From an uncultured Actinobaculum sp. (GTDB lineage: Bacteria > Actinomycetota > Actinomycetes > Actinomycetales > Actinomycetaceae), in NCBI GenBank assembly GCA_938020505.1, contig CALIHR010000044.1, forward strand, positions 1 through 64,000: DNA of 64,000 bases, given 5' to 3'. Made by a program: the position numbers and the translations under genes. This document shows positions 8,055 to 17,188 of the stretch, piece after piece. The notes beneath the pieces are model-generated. The model ran no database searches. It was not told the origin of the DNA and saw nothing but the letters and a program-made list of their open reading frames with translations. Each line of letters opens with the position of its first letter. Within the stretch, counting starts at the first letter, position 1.

Positions 8055-10055
8055 ATGCCGCATCGACCTCCAGCGCCTACCGGACGTCACTTTAAAGACG
8101 GGCCGGAAAAAGCGGGCGTTCCCGTACGCCCACAGGTCAGCCAGCCTGAGGACCTCGATCCGGCCGAAGCCCGACGCCGGGCGGCCGAACGGGCGGCCAG
8201 GGCGGCGGCGGCCTATGCCGCCCACACGGCCAACAGGGCCGCTTTCTTGGGGGAGGCGGAGGACACCGCCGTCATCCCGGTCACTCGGGAAGGCCGAAAG
8301 CCGGGCGGCGAGGACGTCCGCGAGCGCGGGGCGGGACCCGAGGCGCCGGCGCCCTTCGGCGGGCGCGAAGGCTCGGGCGAGGACAAGAAACAGGCGGGCT
8401 CGCCCAAGAGCGTCGCACGCTCGTCCTTCGTCATGTTTCTGGGGAGCCTGGTTTCGCGTTTCCTGGGGCTCGTCCGATCTCCGATCCTCCTCGGGGCGAT
8501 CGTCGGCGTCACGACGCCGGCCGCTGACGCATTCGCCGTGGCGAACAAGCTGCCGAACCTCATTTACATGATCATCGTCGGCGGCCTGGTCAACGCGGTT
8601 CTGGTGCCCTCCATCGTTCGGGCGACGAAGGAGTCCAAAGACGGCGGGGAGGCCTTCCTCAACAAGCTGCTCACGCTCTCGATCGTCTCCCTCGGCTCGG
8701 TGACCTTCCTGCTCACTTTGGGAGCGCCTTACGTCGCGAAGTTTTTCGCGTCCACGATGGAGGGCAAGTGGTTCACTCTCACTGTCGCCTTCGCCTACTG
8801 GTGTCTGCCGCAGATATTCTTTTACGGCATGTACACGGTGCTCGGCCAGATCCTCAATGCCCGGGAGAACTTCGGCCCATACATGTGGGCGCCCGTGCTC
8901 AACAACGTCGTGTCCATTGTGGGATTCCTCGGGGTTCTCCGCGTTTTCGGCGGGGCCGAGCGCGGAAGCATCGAGGAATGGGATTCGACGCGCGTCATGC
9001 TGCTCGGCGGGGTCTCCACCGCGGGCATCGCCGTGCAGGCTCTGGTCCTCGTTTGGCCGATGCGCAACTTGGGCATCCGCTATCGCCCCGACTTCGCTTG
9101 GCGGGGCTCGGGCTTGGGGGAGGCCGGGAAAGCGTCGTGGTGGATGCTCCTCATGATGGTCTCCGGCATGGTCCCCACGATGCTCCTGTCGAATGTGGCT
9201 GCGGGCGCCCGCAGCCGCGCCGAGGGAATGGGACTCAGCGGCGACGTCGCGGGCAACGCGGCCTATGACAGCGCGTACGCGCTCTATTCCATGCCGACGT
9301 CGCTCATCGTCGTCTCGATCGCGACGGCGATGTTCACGAGGCTCACGAAGGCCGCCGTCGACGGCGACATGGCGAGGATGCGCCGGGACGCCTCAAAGAC
9401 GCTGCGGATGGTCTCCACGCTCATGCTCCTTGCCTCTGCGGGCATGGTTGCCCTGGCGGTCCCCATCACGAGGATCCTCACCTTCACCGTTCCGCCGGAC
9501 CAGGCCGTGGAGCTGGCGAAGGTCCTCATCGCCATGTGCATCGGGCTGGTCGGAGTGGGCGCGGTGAGCGTGCTCGACCGCGTTTACTACGCCTTTGAGG
9601 ACACGCGCGGAGCCTTCTGGATCAACTTGCCTTTCCTGCTGTTCGGCCTGGTGGGCTACTACCTGTGCAGCTACATCGATCCGAGGTGGACGGTGGTCGG
9701 CATCGGCTTCGTCATGTCGGCGGCCAACATCCTCTCCGTTTTCGCCATGATCTACAAGCTTTCCCGGCGCATGGGGGGCCTTGACGAGGACAGGCTGCTT
9801 CGCGTCCACGTCAAGCTCCTGTGGATCGCCTCGGCCACGGCCCTGCTGGGCTGGCTCATACACGCCGTTTTCTTCGGCCCCATTTTTGCGCCCGTCGGAT
9901 TCATCGGCGCAATCTTCCGCTGCGCAGTGATCGGGCCGGTGCTCGTCGCTTTCTACCTCGGCCTCATGAAGGCCCTGAAGATGGAGGAGCTGAGCGTGCT
10001 CATGGGGCCGCTCACCTCGATCGCGCGAAAGTTCGGGATCGGGACGCGCCGGTGA
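8055..10055 (+). CDS. murJ: Lipid II flippase MurJ (MviN family)
   Basis: Moves lipid-linked peptidoglycan precursor across the cytoplasmic membrane. About 115 charged, Ala-rich cytosolic residues precede a MATE-like bundle of about 14 helices. The first helix region (ARSSFVMFLGSLVSRFLGLVRSPIL) and the DAFAVANKLPNLIYMIIVGGLVNAVLVP segment are the usual MurJ hallmarks. ATG at 8055 is preferred over a TTG at 7932 because TACCAT (8043-8048) sits exactly six bases before it, the leaderless pattern seen across the window. The codirectional ATP-grasp gene and the convergent FemABX gene downstream suggest a local cluster for lipid II modification and export. Confidence 0.93.
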   Translation: MPHRPPAPTGRHFKDGPEKAGVPVRPQVSQPEDLDPAEARRRAAERAARAAAAYAAHTANRAAFLGEAEDTAVIPVTREGRKPGGEDVRERGAGPEAPAPFGGREGSGEDKKQAGSPKSVARSSFVMFLGSLVSRFLGLVRSPILLGAIVGVTTPAADAFAVANKLPNLIYMIIVGGLVNAVLVPSIVRATKESKDGGEAFLNKLLTLSIVSLGSVTFLLTLGAPYVAKFFASTMEGKWFTLTVAFAYWCLPQIFFYGMYTVLGQILNARENFGPYMWAPVLNNVVSIVGFLGVLRVFGGAERGSIEEWDSTRVMLLGGVSTAGIAVQALVLVWPMRNLGIRYRPDFAWRGSGLGEAGKASWWMLLMMVSGMVPTMLLSNVAAGARSRAEGMGLSGDVAGNAAYDSAYALYSMPTSLIVVSIATAMFTRLTKAAVDGDMARMRRDASKTLRMVSTLMLLASAGMVALAVPITRILTFTVPPDQAVELAKVLIAMCIGLVGVGAVSVLDRVYYAFEDTRGAFWINLPFLLFGLVGYYLCSYIDPRWTVVGIGFVMSAANILSVFAMIYKLSRRMGGLDEDRLLRVHVKLLWIASATALLGWLIHAVFFGPIFAPVGFIGAIFRCAVIGPVLVAFYLGLMKALKMEELSVLMGPLTSIARKFGIGTRR

Positions 10056-10238
10056 GCGGAAGGGGCGCAACGATCTCGAGGGGGGCGCAGCGATCTTGAG
10101 CCAGACGCCGGCGGGAGGGACGCCCGCACGCAAAACAACCGCGAGCCACGCCGCGGCGAGGTGGGCGATCGCCGTCGAAGCGCACCATGCCAAAGCAGGC
10201 GAGGCCGAAGCGGCGACGAAGGAAAGGAACGCAAACAA

Positions 10239-11708
10239 ATGGGAAATGACGTCAGCAACAGCCGGAACGGCCGGGAAAGCAACGGTCCGGAAAGAGTCGC
10301 CGAGGGCGAGGGGCCGCAGACCGGGGGCGGGCCACAGGCGCACCGGGCGCGTCGGGGCCGCCCCGACGATCCGGCGCGTGAGAAGCCGATCCTTCCGGTC
10401 GTCTTCGGATACGACATCGCCGCCTACAGCTTCGCCCGCATATTCCACGAGGCGGCGGGGGTTCGCTCGCTCGTCGTCGCCGACGCCATGCGCGGTCCGA
10501 TCGACCATTCTTCGATCTTCGACGTGCGGCTCGTGAGCAAGGGCTCGCTCGACGACGAGGCGGCTTTCCTCGACATCCTCGACGGCCTGGCGCGCGAGTT
10601 TTCCGACCGGCGCCTGATCCTCCTCGTCAACACCGACGAGGCCGTCGGCTTCGTCGCCCGACATCGTGATTCTCTGAGCAGGGACTGGTTTCTTCCATAC
10701 GGAGACCGAAAGTCGGTTGCGACTGCGAATTCCAAGGCGGAGATGGCCGCGATCGTCGCCGGGCTCGGTTTGAGCGCTCCGGCGCGCACGCGAATCGATC
10801 TGCGGGAGCCCGCCTCCTGGGAGGGCGCACTGGAGGGCGTCACGTTTCCCGTCGTCGTCAAACCCGAGGAGGCGAGCGACCTCAGCCGTTACTGGAACCA
10901 GGGGCTGCGCAAGGTTCTGCCGCTCGACACGCGCGAGGCCGCGCTGGCGACTTTCGCGAAATGGCGCGAAGGAGGGGTGGACACGCGCCTCATCGTCCAG
11001 GAGCTCGTCCCGGGCGACGACACGACTCAGTGGGTCGTCAACGGATACGTGGACGCCAAAGGGACGGTCACGGCGTGCGGCTCCGGGAGGGTCATCCTCG
11101 GCCTGCACCAGCCCGAGTACCTTGGCAACGCCGGAATCATACTGACCGAGCACAATCCCGAGCTGATCGAACAGGCGAAGTCCATCGTCACCCGGACGGG
11201 GCTGCGCGGGTTCTTTTCGATGGACGTGAAGGTCGATCCGCGCGACGGCGCAGCCCGCTGGCTCGATCTCAACCCGCGCATCGGCCGCGGCCACTACTAC
11301 CTCAAGGCCGCCGGAGTCGACCTCGCCAAAGCGATGCTCGCGGACATGGAGGAAAACGGGGCCGACGGCGCCCCGGGGGCAGGACTGGGGCAGGCCGACG
11401 GCGCCGAGCGCTTCCGCCGAAGCGATGCGCCGAGCGCCGATGCGGCCCCCGAAGGGGCGGCTTGCGCGACGAATGTGCGCGAGGCGATCTTTTGCATCGT
11501 TCCGGCGTCGCTGGCCAATCGCAGGTACATTCGCGACGCAGGCCTTTACGCGCGCGTGCGGCGAGCGAAGAAAGCGGGCGTCGTCAACCCGCTGGCGTAC
11601 TCGGCGGACCGGAGCGTCAAACGGACCTTCTATCGCTTGGCCAACGGCTTCAACCAGCGGCGGCGGATGCGTGCGTGGTATCCCGAGCCGACCGACTCGG
11701 GATTCTGA
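10239..11708 (+). CDS. ATP-grasp carboxylate-amine ligase
   Basis: ATP-grasp enzymes join a carboxylate to an amine through an acyl-phosphate. The 489-residue protein has a disordered N-terminus (~50), a pre-ATP-grasp domain (VVFGYDIAAYSFARIFHEAAG), then ATP-binding pieces: VTFPVVVKPEEASDLSRYW (nucleotide lysine), LIVQELVPGDDTTQWVVNGY, and MDVKVDPRDGAARWLDLNPR (Mg-binding D..N). ATG at 10239 follows AAGGAAAGG by about 10 nt. Its position between MurJ and a FemABX ligase suggests it adds an amino acid to a peptidoglycan precursor, as the D-aspartate ligase AslA does. That role is inference; other ATP-grasp substrates are possible. Confidence 0.85.
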   Translation: MGNDVSNSRNGRESNGPERVAEGEGPQTGGGPQAHRARRGRPDDPAREKPILPVVFGYDIAAYSFARIFHEAAGVRSLVVADAMRGPIDHSSIFDVRLVSKGSLDDEAAFLDILDGLAREFSDRRLILLVNTDEAVGFVARHRDSLSRDWFLPYGDRKSVATANSKAEMAAIVAGLGLSAPARTRIDLREPASWEGALEGVTFPVVVKPEEASDLSRYWNQGLRKVLPLDTREAALATFAKWREGGVDTRLIVQELVPGDDTTQWVVNGYVDAKGTVTACGSGRVILGLHQPEYLGNAGIILTEHNPELIEQAKSIVTRTGLRGFFSMDVKVDPRDGAARWLDLNPRIGRGHYYLKAAGVDLAKAMLADMEENGADGAPGAGLGQADGAERFRRSDAPSADAAPEGAACATNVREAIFCIVPASLANRRYIRDAGLYARVRRAKKAGVVNPLAYSADRSVKRTFYRLANGFNQRRRMRAWYPEPTDSGF

Positions 11709-11829
11709 GGATTCAACGCCCCCCTTGCGATTCGAGGTTTCAATGCGGCCGAAGCGTTTCGGCCGCATCGGCGGAGGGAGCTTCCTCAGCCGAAGGATCC
11801 GTTCGTCTTAGCCGAGGGCTCCAGTCTTC

Positions 11830-13080
11830 TCAGCCGAGGGCGCCGGTCGCCTTGGCGAGAAGGGGATGGATCGGCAGAACGTATGTGCCGACGAATTCTT
11901 CGACGTTGCCTCCGAGCCAACGCTTGAACTTCAGCACGGGGGCGTCGGGGGCGGTCTCGTCGAAGATCCCTGACACGCCGAAGGTGTTGTAGACCGACAG
12001 GCCGTTGTCGCAAGCCCATTTGAACATCGCGCGTTCCACGGGGTAGTCCCTCCCGTAGGCGGCGAAGCGCTTGTCCATGCCGCCTAGCAGGAGGATGAGC
12101 TCGTCTCCGAAGCGAAAGCTCAGCGCGGCGTTGAACGGAATGTCGTCGCCGTGCTCGTCGAGGGTCTTGCGAGCCTGCTCCTCTTGAGAGTCAAGCGTCG
12201 TCAAACGCTCGCGCAGCTGCTCCAGCTCCCTGTCCCTTGCCTTCGTGGCTTTGCGGCCCTCCAGCAACTCGATGCGTTTGAGCGACTCCTGCCGCTCGTC
12301 GGCGATTTGCCCGAGGTAGCGCGAGGGGGAGAGGTAGGCGACGCACAGGAGAGCCCGCTTAGGGCCGAGTTCGCGCATGAGCTCGGTGTAGAACGCCCTG
12401 CTCGAACCGGAGATGCCGTGCATCGTCGTCCGATCCGCCGTCGATTCGTGGAGCCTGTCGAAAACGTCGAACTCTTCGGGCGGCAACAGGCGCGTCTCGA
12501 CGCCGTAGCGCCCCTCGTTGTGGAAGCGCCGTCGCAAACCCTTCGCCAAGGTCGCGGTGGCTTCGTCGAACGTCTTGCCCGATATGTCTTTCGTGTAGAT
12601 GTACCGGATCTGTATGTCCGGCTGCTCGTAGAACTCCTTCGTCAGGCGGGTCGCGCCCAGCCTGGCGAAGGCCTTCTGCGCCTTCGCCGCGACGGGATTG
12701 ACTTTGACGACCTTGATGTCCTCGTAGAAGGCCCGCGGAAGCAGCGGGTTGAACCGCAGGGCGAGCACCCGGGGGTTCCTCTTCAGATGGCGCTTCAAGC
12801 CGGTGAAAAAAGCCTCGATTGCGGCGGTGTTCTCCCAATCGAGCAGCGGCCCGTAGGCCAGTTGCGCCCTCCAGAAGACCTTCTTCCACGGCTGGTAGGC
12901 GAGCACGCCCGCCCCTACGACCTTGCGTTCGGCGTCGTCGACGACGCCGACGTACTCGACCTTGTGCCCCTGCCTTTCGCGAACGCGGGCGAACTCGATG
13001 CTTTGGGGGATGAAGACTCGGGGGCGAGATTCCTGGAGGAAACGCGCATAAGCCTTGGCGGTCAGTAGGACGAAACGCAT
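11830..13080 (-). CDS. FemABX-type peptidoglycan bridge aminoacyltransferase
   Basis: Uses aminoacyl-tRNA to add residues to the third position of the lipid II stem peptide, building the cell-wall cross-bridge. The 416-residue protein shows two GNAT-like halves (QSIEFARVRERQGHKVEYVG; DVFDRLHESTADRTTMHGIS) and the inserted charged coiled coil typical of FemA (about 260-310, KRIELLEGRKATKARDRELEQ). The end is family-like (ALSFRFGDELILLLGG ... KWACDNGLSVYNTFGVSG). ATG at 13080 is chosen because TAGGAT, on the minus strand, lies seven bases upstream; an ATG at 13089 overlaps that hexamer and is unlikely. It is convergent with the ATP-grasp gene. Confidence 0.93.
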   Translation of the reverse strand: MRFVLLTAKAYARFLQESRPRVFIPQSIEFARVRERQGHKVEYVGVVDDAERKVVGAGVLAYQPWKKVFWRAQLAYGPLLDWENTAAIEAFFTGLKRHLKRNPRVLALRFNPLLPRAFYEDIKVVKVNPVAAKAQKAFARLGATRLTKEFYEQPDIQIRYIYTKDISGKTFDEATATLAKGLRRRFHNEGRYGVETRLLPPEEFDVFDRLHESTADRTTMHGISGSSRAFYTELMRELGPKRALLCVAYLSPSRYLGQIADERQESLKRIELLEGRKATKARDRELEQLRERLTTLDSQEEQARKTLDEHGDDIPFNAALSFRFGDELILLLGGMDKRFAAYGRDYPVERAMFKWACDNGLSVYNTFGVSGIFDETAPDAPVLKFKRWLGGNVEEFVGTYVLPIHPLLAKATGALG

Positions 13081-13128
13081 GGAGCCCATCCTACCGGGAG
13101 CGAGGTCCGCGGAAGAAAGCCGCGGCGT

Positions 13129-13219
13129 TGTGCGCGGCCCGCCGAGGCTCGGCCCCTGCAGCGCGGCCCGCCGAGGCTCGGCGTTGTGCGCGGCCCGCCG
13201 AGGCTCGGCCCCTGCAGCG
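13129..13219. repeat. GC-rich imperfect tandem repeat
   Basis: Three copies of the 19-mer CGGCCCGCCGAGGCTCGGC start at 13135, 13164 and 13191, joined alternately by CCTGCAGC- and GTTGTGC-type linkers. It lies in the 334-nt gap upstream of the divergent FemX and 13415 genes. The unit contains GCCGAGGCTCGGC, which can fold as a small hairpin. No coding role is seen. Confidence 0.8.
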
Positions 13220-13414
13220 GGGTTCGCCGATAAAAGCTGGCCGATTGCTGTGCGAGTTTGCAGACAATGCTGCGTTCGTTACCGTTCAGCGAGCGGGGTA
13301 ACCTAGGCCGATTGGCCGTGTTGCGGGGATGCGCGGCGATTTCGACGTCACAAAGTGCGGACTTTTCGGCAGCGGCATATGGGCCAGGCAAAATCGCTCC
13401 TGTAGTCTTTACGC

Positions 13415-13666
13415 ATGGCTATGAAGCAACCGGACATGTCGTCTCTCACGCCCGAGGAGATCGCGCAGTTGCGCAAAGCGCAGAAGAGGCGCTTCATCCT
13501 GGCGATCGCACTCGGAACGATCATGGCGATTCTCGGTTACTTCGCGGGCCAAAAATTGGCGGGAGGCGACACCAACGGAGCGGGCGCGGTGCACACCGAC
13601 GCCGCGATCACGGCCGTGATGGGTGAGCGCACGCCTACCGCCGCGGACTTTGAGAGAACGGAATAA
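13415..13666 (+). CDS. Small single-pass membrane protein of unknown function
   Basis: 83 residues: a charged cytosolic start (SSLTPEEIAQLRKAQKRR), one hydrophobic helix (FILAIALGTIMAILGYFAG) and a soluble tail. I do not recognise a family. TAGTCT at 13403-13408, six bases before the ATG, gives a leaderless start. It ends two bases before the next gene, so the two are probably cotranscribed. Confidence 0.75.
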   Translation: MAMKQPDMSSLTPEEIAQLRKAQKRRFILAIALGTIMAILGYFAGQKLAGGDTNGAGAVHTDAAITAVMGERTPTAADFERTE

Positions 13667-13668
13667 TT

Positions 13669-15018
13669 GTGAAACGCAAAAAGTCCGGGGAAAAGCGTCG
13701 AACGCCCTCGGCGGTGGCGGCCCTGGGGGGCAAGCCGATTGAGATCGCGAGAATAGACGGAGACGCCGAAGCCTGGCTCGCCGTTTTCGCCGACAGGATC
13801 GCGGTGGCGACGGACAAAGAAACCGAAGAGCGGCACTGGTTCGAATTCGAACGTGCGACGTGGAGCGGGAACACATTGACGATGCCCTTCGTCGATTGGA
13901 ACATTCCGGCTTTCGAGCTCAAGCTCGCCGACGGCGAAGAGGACATCGCACTCGTCGTCCGCGAACGCCTCGAACGTTCAATCGTCGTTCGCCGCATCTC
14001 CAAGTTGCCGTCTGGCGCCGAAGTTCGGGCGATGGTCAGACGCGACGACAAAGACGACCTGTTCACTCAGGTCATCATCGACGGACGCGCGAAGGAAGAG
14101 GACGAAGAGGCGATCGCCGAGCTTGAAGAGACGCTGCGCGACATCGTCGGACTCGAGCCCGACGGCGACGAAGGGCGGGGGATCTCCGACGAGCCTTCGC
14201 CGGAGTCCGATCTGCGAGCAGACGACGCCGACGCGGCCGGCCATCAGACGTCCCTTGAGGGGCCCGAAGGGGCCCGGGCGGACCCCGGCGCTGTCCAGGC
14301 GGACATTGAGGCAGCCGAGAAGTCTCAGTCCTCGACTGAGGCGGACGTCGCCTCACAGGAGCCGCTGGCGGCCGCGCAGGCCCCTGAGACCGTCAAAGCC
14401 TCCGAGGCGGCGGAAGACGCGGGAGCGAATGAAGCGGTCGGTTCGGCGAACGAGCCCGAAGCGGGCGTCGCAGCCGCTGCACAGGCCGCCGACGGCGCGT
14501 TTTCAGGCGAGGCGTCTGAGCCGGAGAGCTCCGCAGGCGCATCGGACGCGCCGGGCCGGCTTGCCGTGCCGGAAAGCGAGGCGAAGCCGGAGAGCGCGCC
14601 AGAGCCGGAAAGCCCAGCAGAATCGGAGGACGCCGCGGCTTCGGAAAGCCCTTCGTCGCCCGCAGAGGGCGCCCCGGCCCCGGAAAGCGAGCCTGAGCCG
14701 GAGAGCCTGACGCCGTCTGGCGTTGAGGCGTCGCCCGGCGCATCCGAGGGAATCGCGAAGCCCGCGGCGGCCGGGGGTGAGGAAAGCTCGGCGGACGCCT
14801 CCTCGAATTCTCCGAGAGACGGCGTTGAACAGCCGTCGGCGGCCGATCCCGCGATGAGCGCGCACGCGGCGACGAGTGCAGATGCGGCGTCGCCTGCAAG
14901 CGCAGCCGAAAGCGATGCGAAGGGCTCAGTGCCCGACTCGGGAACTCCCGGATCGGAGCCGGAGGCGTCCGAAAGGGGCACGGAAGCTCCCGAAAGGGGA
15001 AAGGCCTCCTCGACATGA
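13669..15018 (+). CDS. Conserved actinobacterial protein with long Glu/Ala/Ser/Pro-rich tail
   Basis: GTG start two bases after the preceding small membrane-protein gene. Residues 1-160 form an ordered domain with beta-strand character (PIEIARIDGDAEAWLAVFADRIAVA; HWFEFERATWSGNTLTMPFVDW; DLFTQVIIDGRAKEEDEE), like short uncharacterised actinobacterial proteins. Residues 165-449 are acidic and low in complexity, built of repeated E-P-E-S and A-A-x-S units, and probably unstructured. There is no signal peptide or membrane helix. Function unknown. The tail length is the kind that varies between strains. Confidence 0.7.
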   Translation: MKRKKSGEKRRTPSAVAALGGKPIEIARIDGDAEAWLAVFADRIAVATDKETEERHWFEFERATWSGNTLTMPFVDWNIPAFELKLADGEEDIALVVRERLERSIVVRRISKLPSGAEVRAMVRRDDKDDLFTQVIIDGRAKEEDEEAIAELEETLRDIVGLEPDGDEGRGISDEPSPESDLRADDADAAGHQTSLEGPEGARADPGAVQADIEAAEKSQSSTEADVASQEPLAAAQAPETVKASEAAEDAGANEAVGSANEPEAGVAAAAQAADGAFSGEASEPESSAGASDAPGRLAVPESEAKPESAPEPESPAESEDAAASESPSSPAEGAPAPESEPEPESLTPSGVEASPGASEGIAKPAAAGGEESSADASSNSPRDGVEQPSAADPAMSAHAATSADAASPASAAESDAKGSVPDSGTPGSEPEASERGTEAPERGKASST

Positions 15019-15144
15019 CGGCGCGCCGTTTCCAGTGCGCGAAGCGAAGCGCCGCGGCAGGACGCCGCAAGTCTCTGTGATGCAAGGCACCGCAACGAGA
15101 TTGGCGGCGATCTGCCGCTGCTGCTAAAGTTTTCGTGTTCGCGA

Positions 15145-15216
15145 TCCCGCGTAGCTCAATGGCAGAGCATTCGACTGTTAATCGAACGGTTGCTGGTTCG
15201 AGTCCAGCCGCGGGAG
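15145..15216 (+). tRNA. tRNA-Asn (GTT)
   Basis: Acceptor TCCCGCG/CGCGGGA, D-arm GCTC/GAGC, anticodon stem TTCGA/TCGAA with loop CTGTTAA (anticodon GTT), TPsiC arm GCTGG/CCAGC around TTCGAGT, discriminator G. CCA is not encoded. Confidence 0.97.
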
Positions 15217-15410
15217 CCGACGCACAGGGGCGAGGCTATTCGGCCTTGCCCCTGTTTCGCATAGTCTTCAGATATGACCGCTCGGCAGACGCAGCGGCGT
15301 GCGCGGACAAAGGCGCCGGGAGCTCGCCGAGAGGCGAATGAGGTTGGCCGCCTCCGTGGAGGAGTCCTCGCACACCGTCGGCTCCCGCACGATCGTTAGG
15401 AGCGATGTCC

Positions 15411-15950
15411 ATGATCTCCGTTGTCCCCTACCGCGCAGAGCATCGTGAGGCGCTGATCGAACTCTCGCTGAGGGCGTGGGAAGCCGTCTTCCCCCTCATG
15501 CGCCAGTCCGTGCCGGACTTTGTCTACGAGTGCTTCTATCCGGCGGGGTGGGAACGCCGTCAGGCCGACGACGTCGCCTTCGTGCTCGACGCGGAGTCCT
15601 CCGGCATCGACGTCGCCCTCGACGGCGAACGCCCCGTCGGATGGGTCTGCACGCGCATGCACCCCGAAGACAGCATGGGCGAGGTGTACATTCTCGCCGT
15701 CGATCCCCCGTGGCAGAGGCGGGGAATAGGGCGCCGCCTCATCGAACGGGCGGAGTCGCGCACCCGGGGGCTGGGAATGCGGATGCTCATGGTGGAAACG
15801 GGAGGAGACCCCGGCCACGCCCCGGCTCGGGCGACGTACGAAGCGGCGGGATTCGAACGGTGGCCGGTGGCCAGATACTTCAAAGACCTCTCGGGGCGCT
15901 CCGACGCCGCTCAGGCACGCCGACCCTCCGCTCGCACCGATGTGCCCTAG
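15411..15950 (+). CDS. GNAT family N-acetyltransferase
   Basis: Transfers an acetyl group from acetyl-CoA to an unknown amine. The acetyl-CoA-binding motif A is clear (VYILAVDPPWQRRGIGRRL, about residues 100-118), followed by ERAESRTRGLGMRMLMVETGG and the usual ATYEAAGFERW near the C-terminus. ATG at 15411 is chosen over 15405 because AGGAG at 15398-15402 is eight bases from it and only two from the other. The def gene starts ten bases later from its own promoter. Confidence 0.88.
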   Translation: MISVVPYRAEHREALIELSLRAWEAVFPLMRQSVPDFVYECFYPAGWERRQADDVAFVLDAESSGIDVALDGERPVGWVCTRMHPEDSMGEVYILAVDPPWQRRGIGRRLIERAESRTRGLGMRMLMVETGGDPGHAPARATYEAAGFERWPVARYFKDLSGRSDAAQARRPSARTDVP

Positions 15951-15959
15951 ACTTGATCC

Positions 15960-16445
15960 ATGACTTTTCGACCAATTCGCATCGTGGGCGATCCCGTCCT
16001 GCGCACGCCGTGCTCACCCATTGACGAAATCACGCCGGGGGTGAAGGCGCTGGTCGAAGACCTCGTGGAGAACGTCGACATGGACGGACGCGCAGGCCTC
16101 GCAGCAAATCAGATCGGGGTCTCTTTGCGCGCGTTCTCCTGGAACATCGAAGGTGAGATCGGTTACATTCTCAACCCGGTTATCGTCGAGCTTTCCGACG
16201 ACGAGTTCCAAGACGGCGAGGAAGGCTGCCTGTCGGTCCCTGATCTGTGGTTCCCGACGAAGCGCGCGTTGTACGCCCGCGCCGAAGGCGTCGACCTCGA
16301 CGGACGGAAGAAGGCCGTCGAAGGCGAAGGTCTCATGGGACGATGCATCCAGCACGAAGTCGATCACCTCGACGGACGCCTGTACATCGACAGGCTCGAT
16401 CGGGAGACCCGGAAGAAGGCGATGAGGGCCATACGGGACCTCTGA
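15960..16445 (+). CDS. def: Peptide deformylase
   Basis: Removes the formyl group from the N-terminal methionine of new proteins; a metal hydrolase. All three motifs are present: GLAANQ (46-51), EGCLS (88-92; Cys90 is a metal ligand) and HEVDH (132-136; two His ligands and the catalytic Glu). 161 residues is a normal length. TAGACT at 15948-15953 is six bases before the ATG, so the start is leaderless. The partner methionine aminopeptidase is elsewhere in the window (30151-31050). Confidence 0.97.
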   Translation: MTFRPIRIVGDPVLRTPCSPIDEITPGVKALVEDLVENVDMDGRAGLAANQIGVSLRAFSWNIEGEIGYILNPVIVELSDDEFQDGEEGCLSVPDLWFPTKRALYARAEGVDLDGRKKAVEGEGLMGRCIQHEVDHLDGRLYIDRLDRETRKKAMRAIRDL

Positions 16446-16454
16446 GGGCGGGCG

Positions 16455-16489
16455 CCGGCGCCGGCCGCGCACCGGCGCCGGTTTCTTTT
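16455..16489 (+). terminator. Rho-independent terminator after def
   Basis: Arms CCGGCGCCGG (16455-16464 and 16472-16481) with a 7-nt loop, followed by TTTCTTTT. Confidence 0.85.
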
Positions 16490-16579
16490 GCCCATGGCGT
16501 TTTCCCTCGCGATGTGGCACGATAGGAGGGATTCCTCCGGCAGGGTGACAAGGGGAAAGCCACCTAAAGGAGGAACGCC

Positions 16580-17086
16580 ATGAGTGCAAAACACGCCACC
16601 CGAGGCGTCATATTCATACACTCGGTATCGCCCGCCGTTCGGCCGCACGTCGAATGGGCGGTGTCTAGTGTGCTCGGATACGACGTGCGGTTCGAATGGA
16701 CCGCGCAGCCAGCGTTGCCTTCGATGAGCCGCGCTGAGGTCTCTTGGGTGGGCGACGTCGGAACCGGCGCGATGCTTGCCTCCGCCCTCGGCGGATGGGA
16801 GCATCTGCGCTTCGAGGTCACCGAGGACGGAACAGCGGTGAGCGAGGGCGGGAGATGGTCAGCCACACCCGGCCTTGGGATCTTCTACGCCCAGACGGAC
16901 CTCATGGGCAACGTCGTCGTGCCGGAAAATCGAATCCGCGCTGCGATCGACCAGGCGGGAGGAGACGCGCACGAGATGCGTCGCTTGCTCAACCTCGCCC
17001 TCGGGCAGGCTTGGGACGACGAGCTCGAGCCGTTCCGCTACGCCGGTGCGGGCGCGCCGGTTCGGTGGCTCCACCGAGTCGGGTGA
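16580..17086 (+). CDS. DUF3145 family protein
   Basis: A 168-residue member of DUF3145, an actinobacteria-specific family of unknown function. The family is recognisable from TRGVIFIHSVSPAVRPHVEWAVSSVLG, the Trp-rich FEWTAQPALP segment, and FYAQTDLMGNVVVPENRIR. Strong ribosome site AAAGGAGG six bases before the ATG. It is closed by the hairpin at 17138. Confidence 0.92.
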   Translation: MSAKHATRGVIFIHSVSPAVRPHVEWAVSSVLGYDVRFEWTAQPALPSMSRAEVSWVGDVGTGAMLASALGGWEHLRFEVTEDGTAVSEGGRWSATPGLGIFYAQTDLMGNVVVPENRIRAAIDQAGGDAHEMRRLLNLALGQAWDDELEPFRYAGAGAPVRWLHRVG

Positions 17087-17137
17087 GGCCCGGTCCGCGG
17101 TGCCTGCGATGACTTGCCGTGACAGTCGCCTCAATCG

Positions 17138-17168
17138 ATGGGCAGGACCCCGGCGGGGTCCTGCCCAT
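17138..17168. terminator. Hairpin terminator between convergent genes
   Basis: A perfect 14-bp stem (ATGGGCAGGACCCC / GGGGTCCTGCCCAT) with a GGC loop lies between the DUF3145 gene and the convergent ACP-like gene. No T tract, so perhaps a bidirectional stabiliser or terminator. Confidence 0.75.
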
Positions 17169-17188
17169 CCGTTGTGGAACCCGTCTGT

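Noticed and set aside
9393..11768. 791-codon minus-strand frame opposite murJ and the ATP-grasp gene
   Set aside because: Spans two real genes on the other strand, His/Arg/Gly-rich, no motifs.
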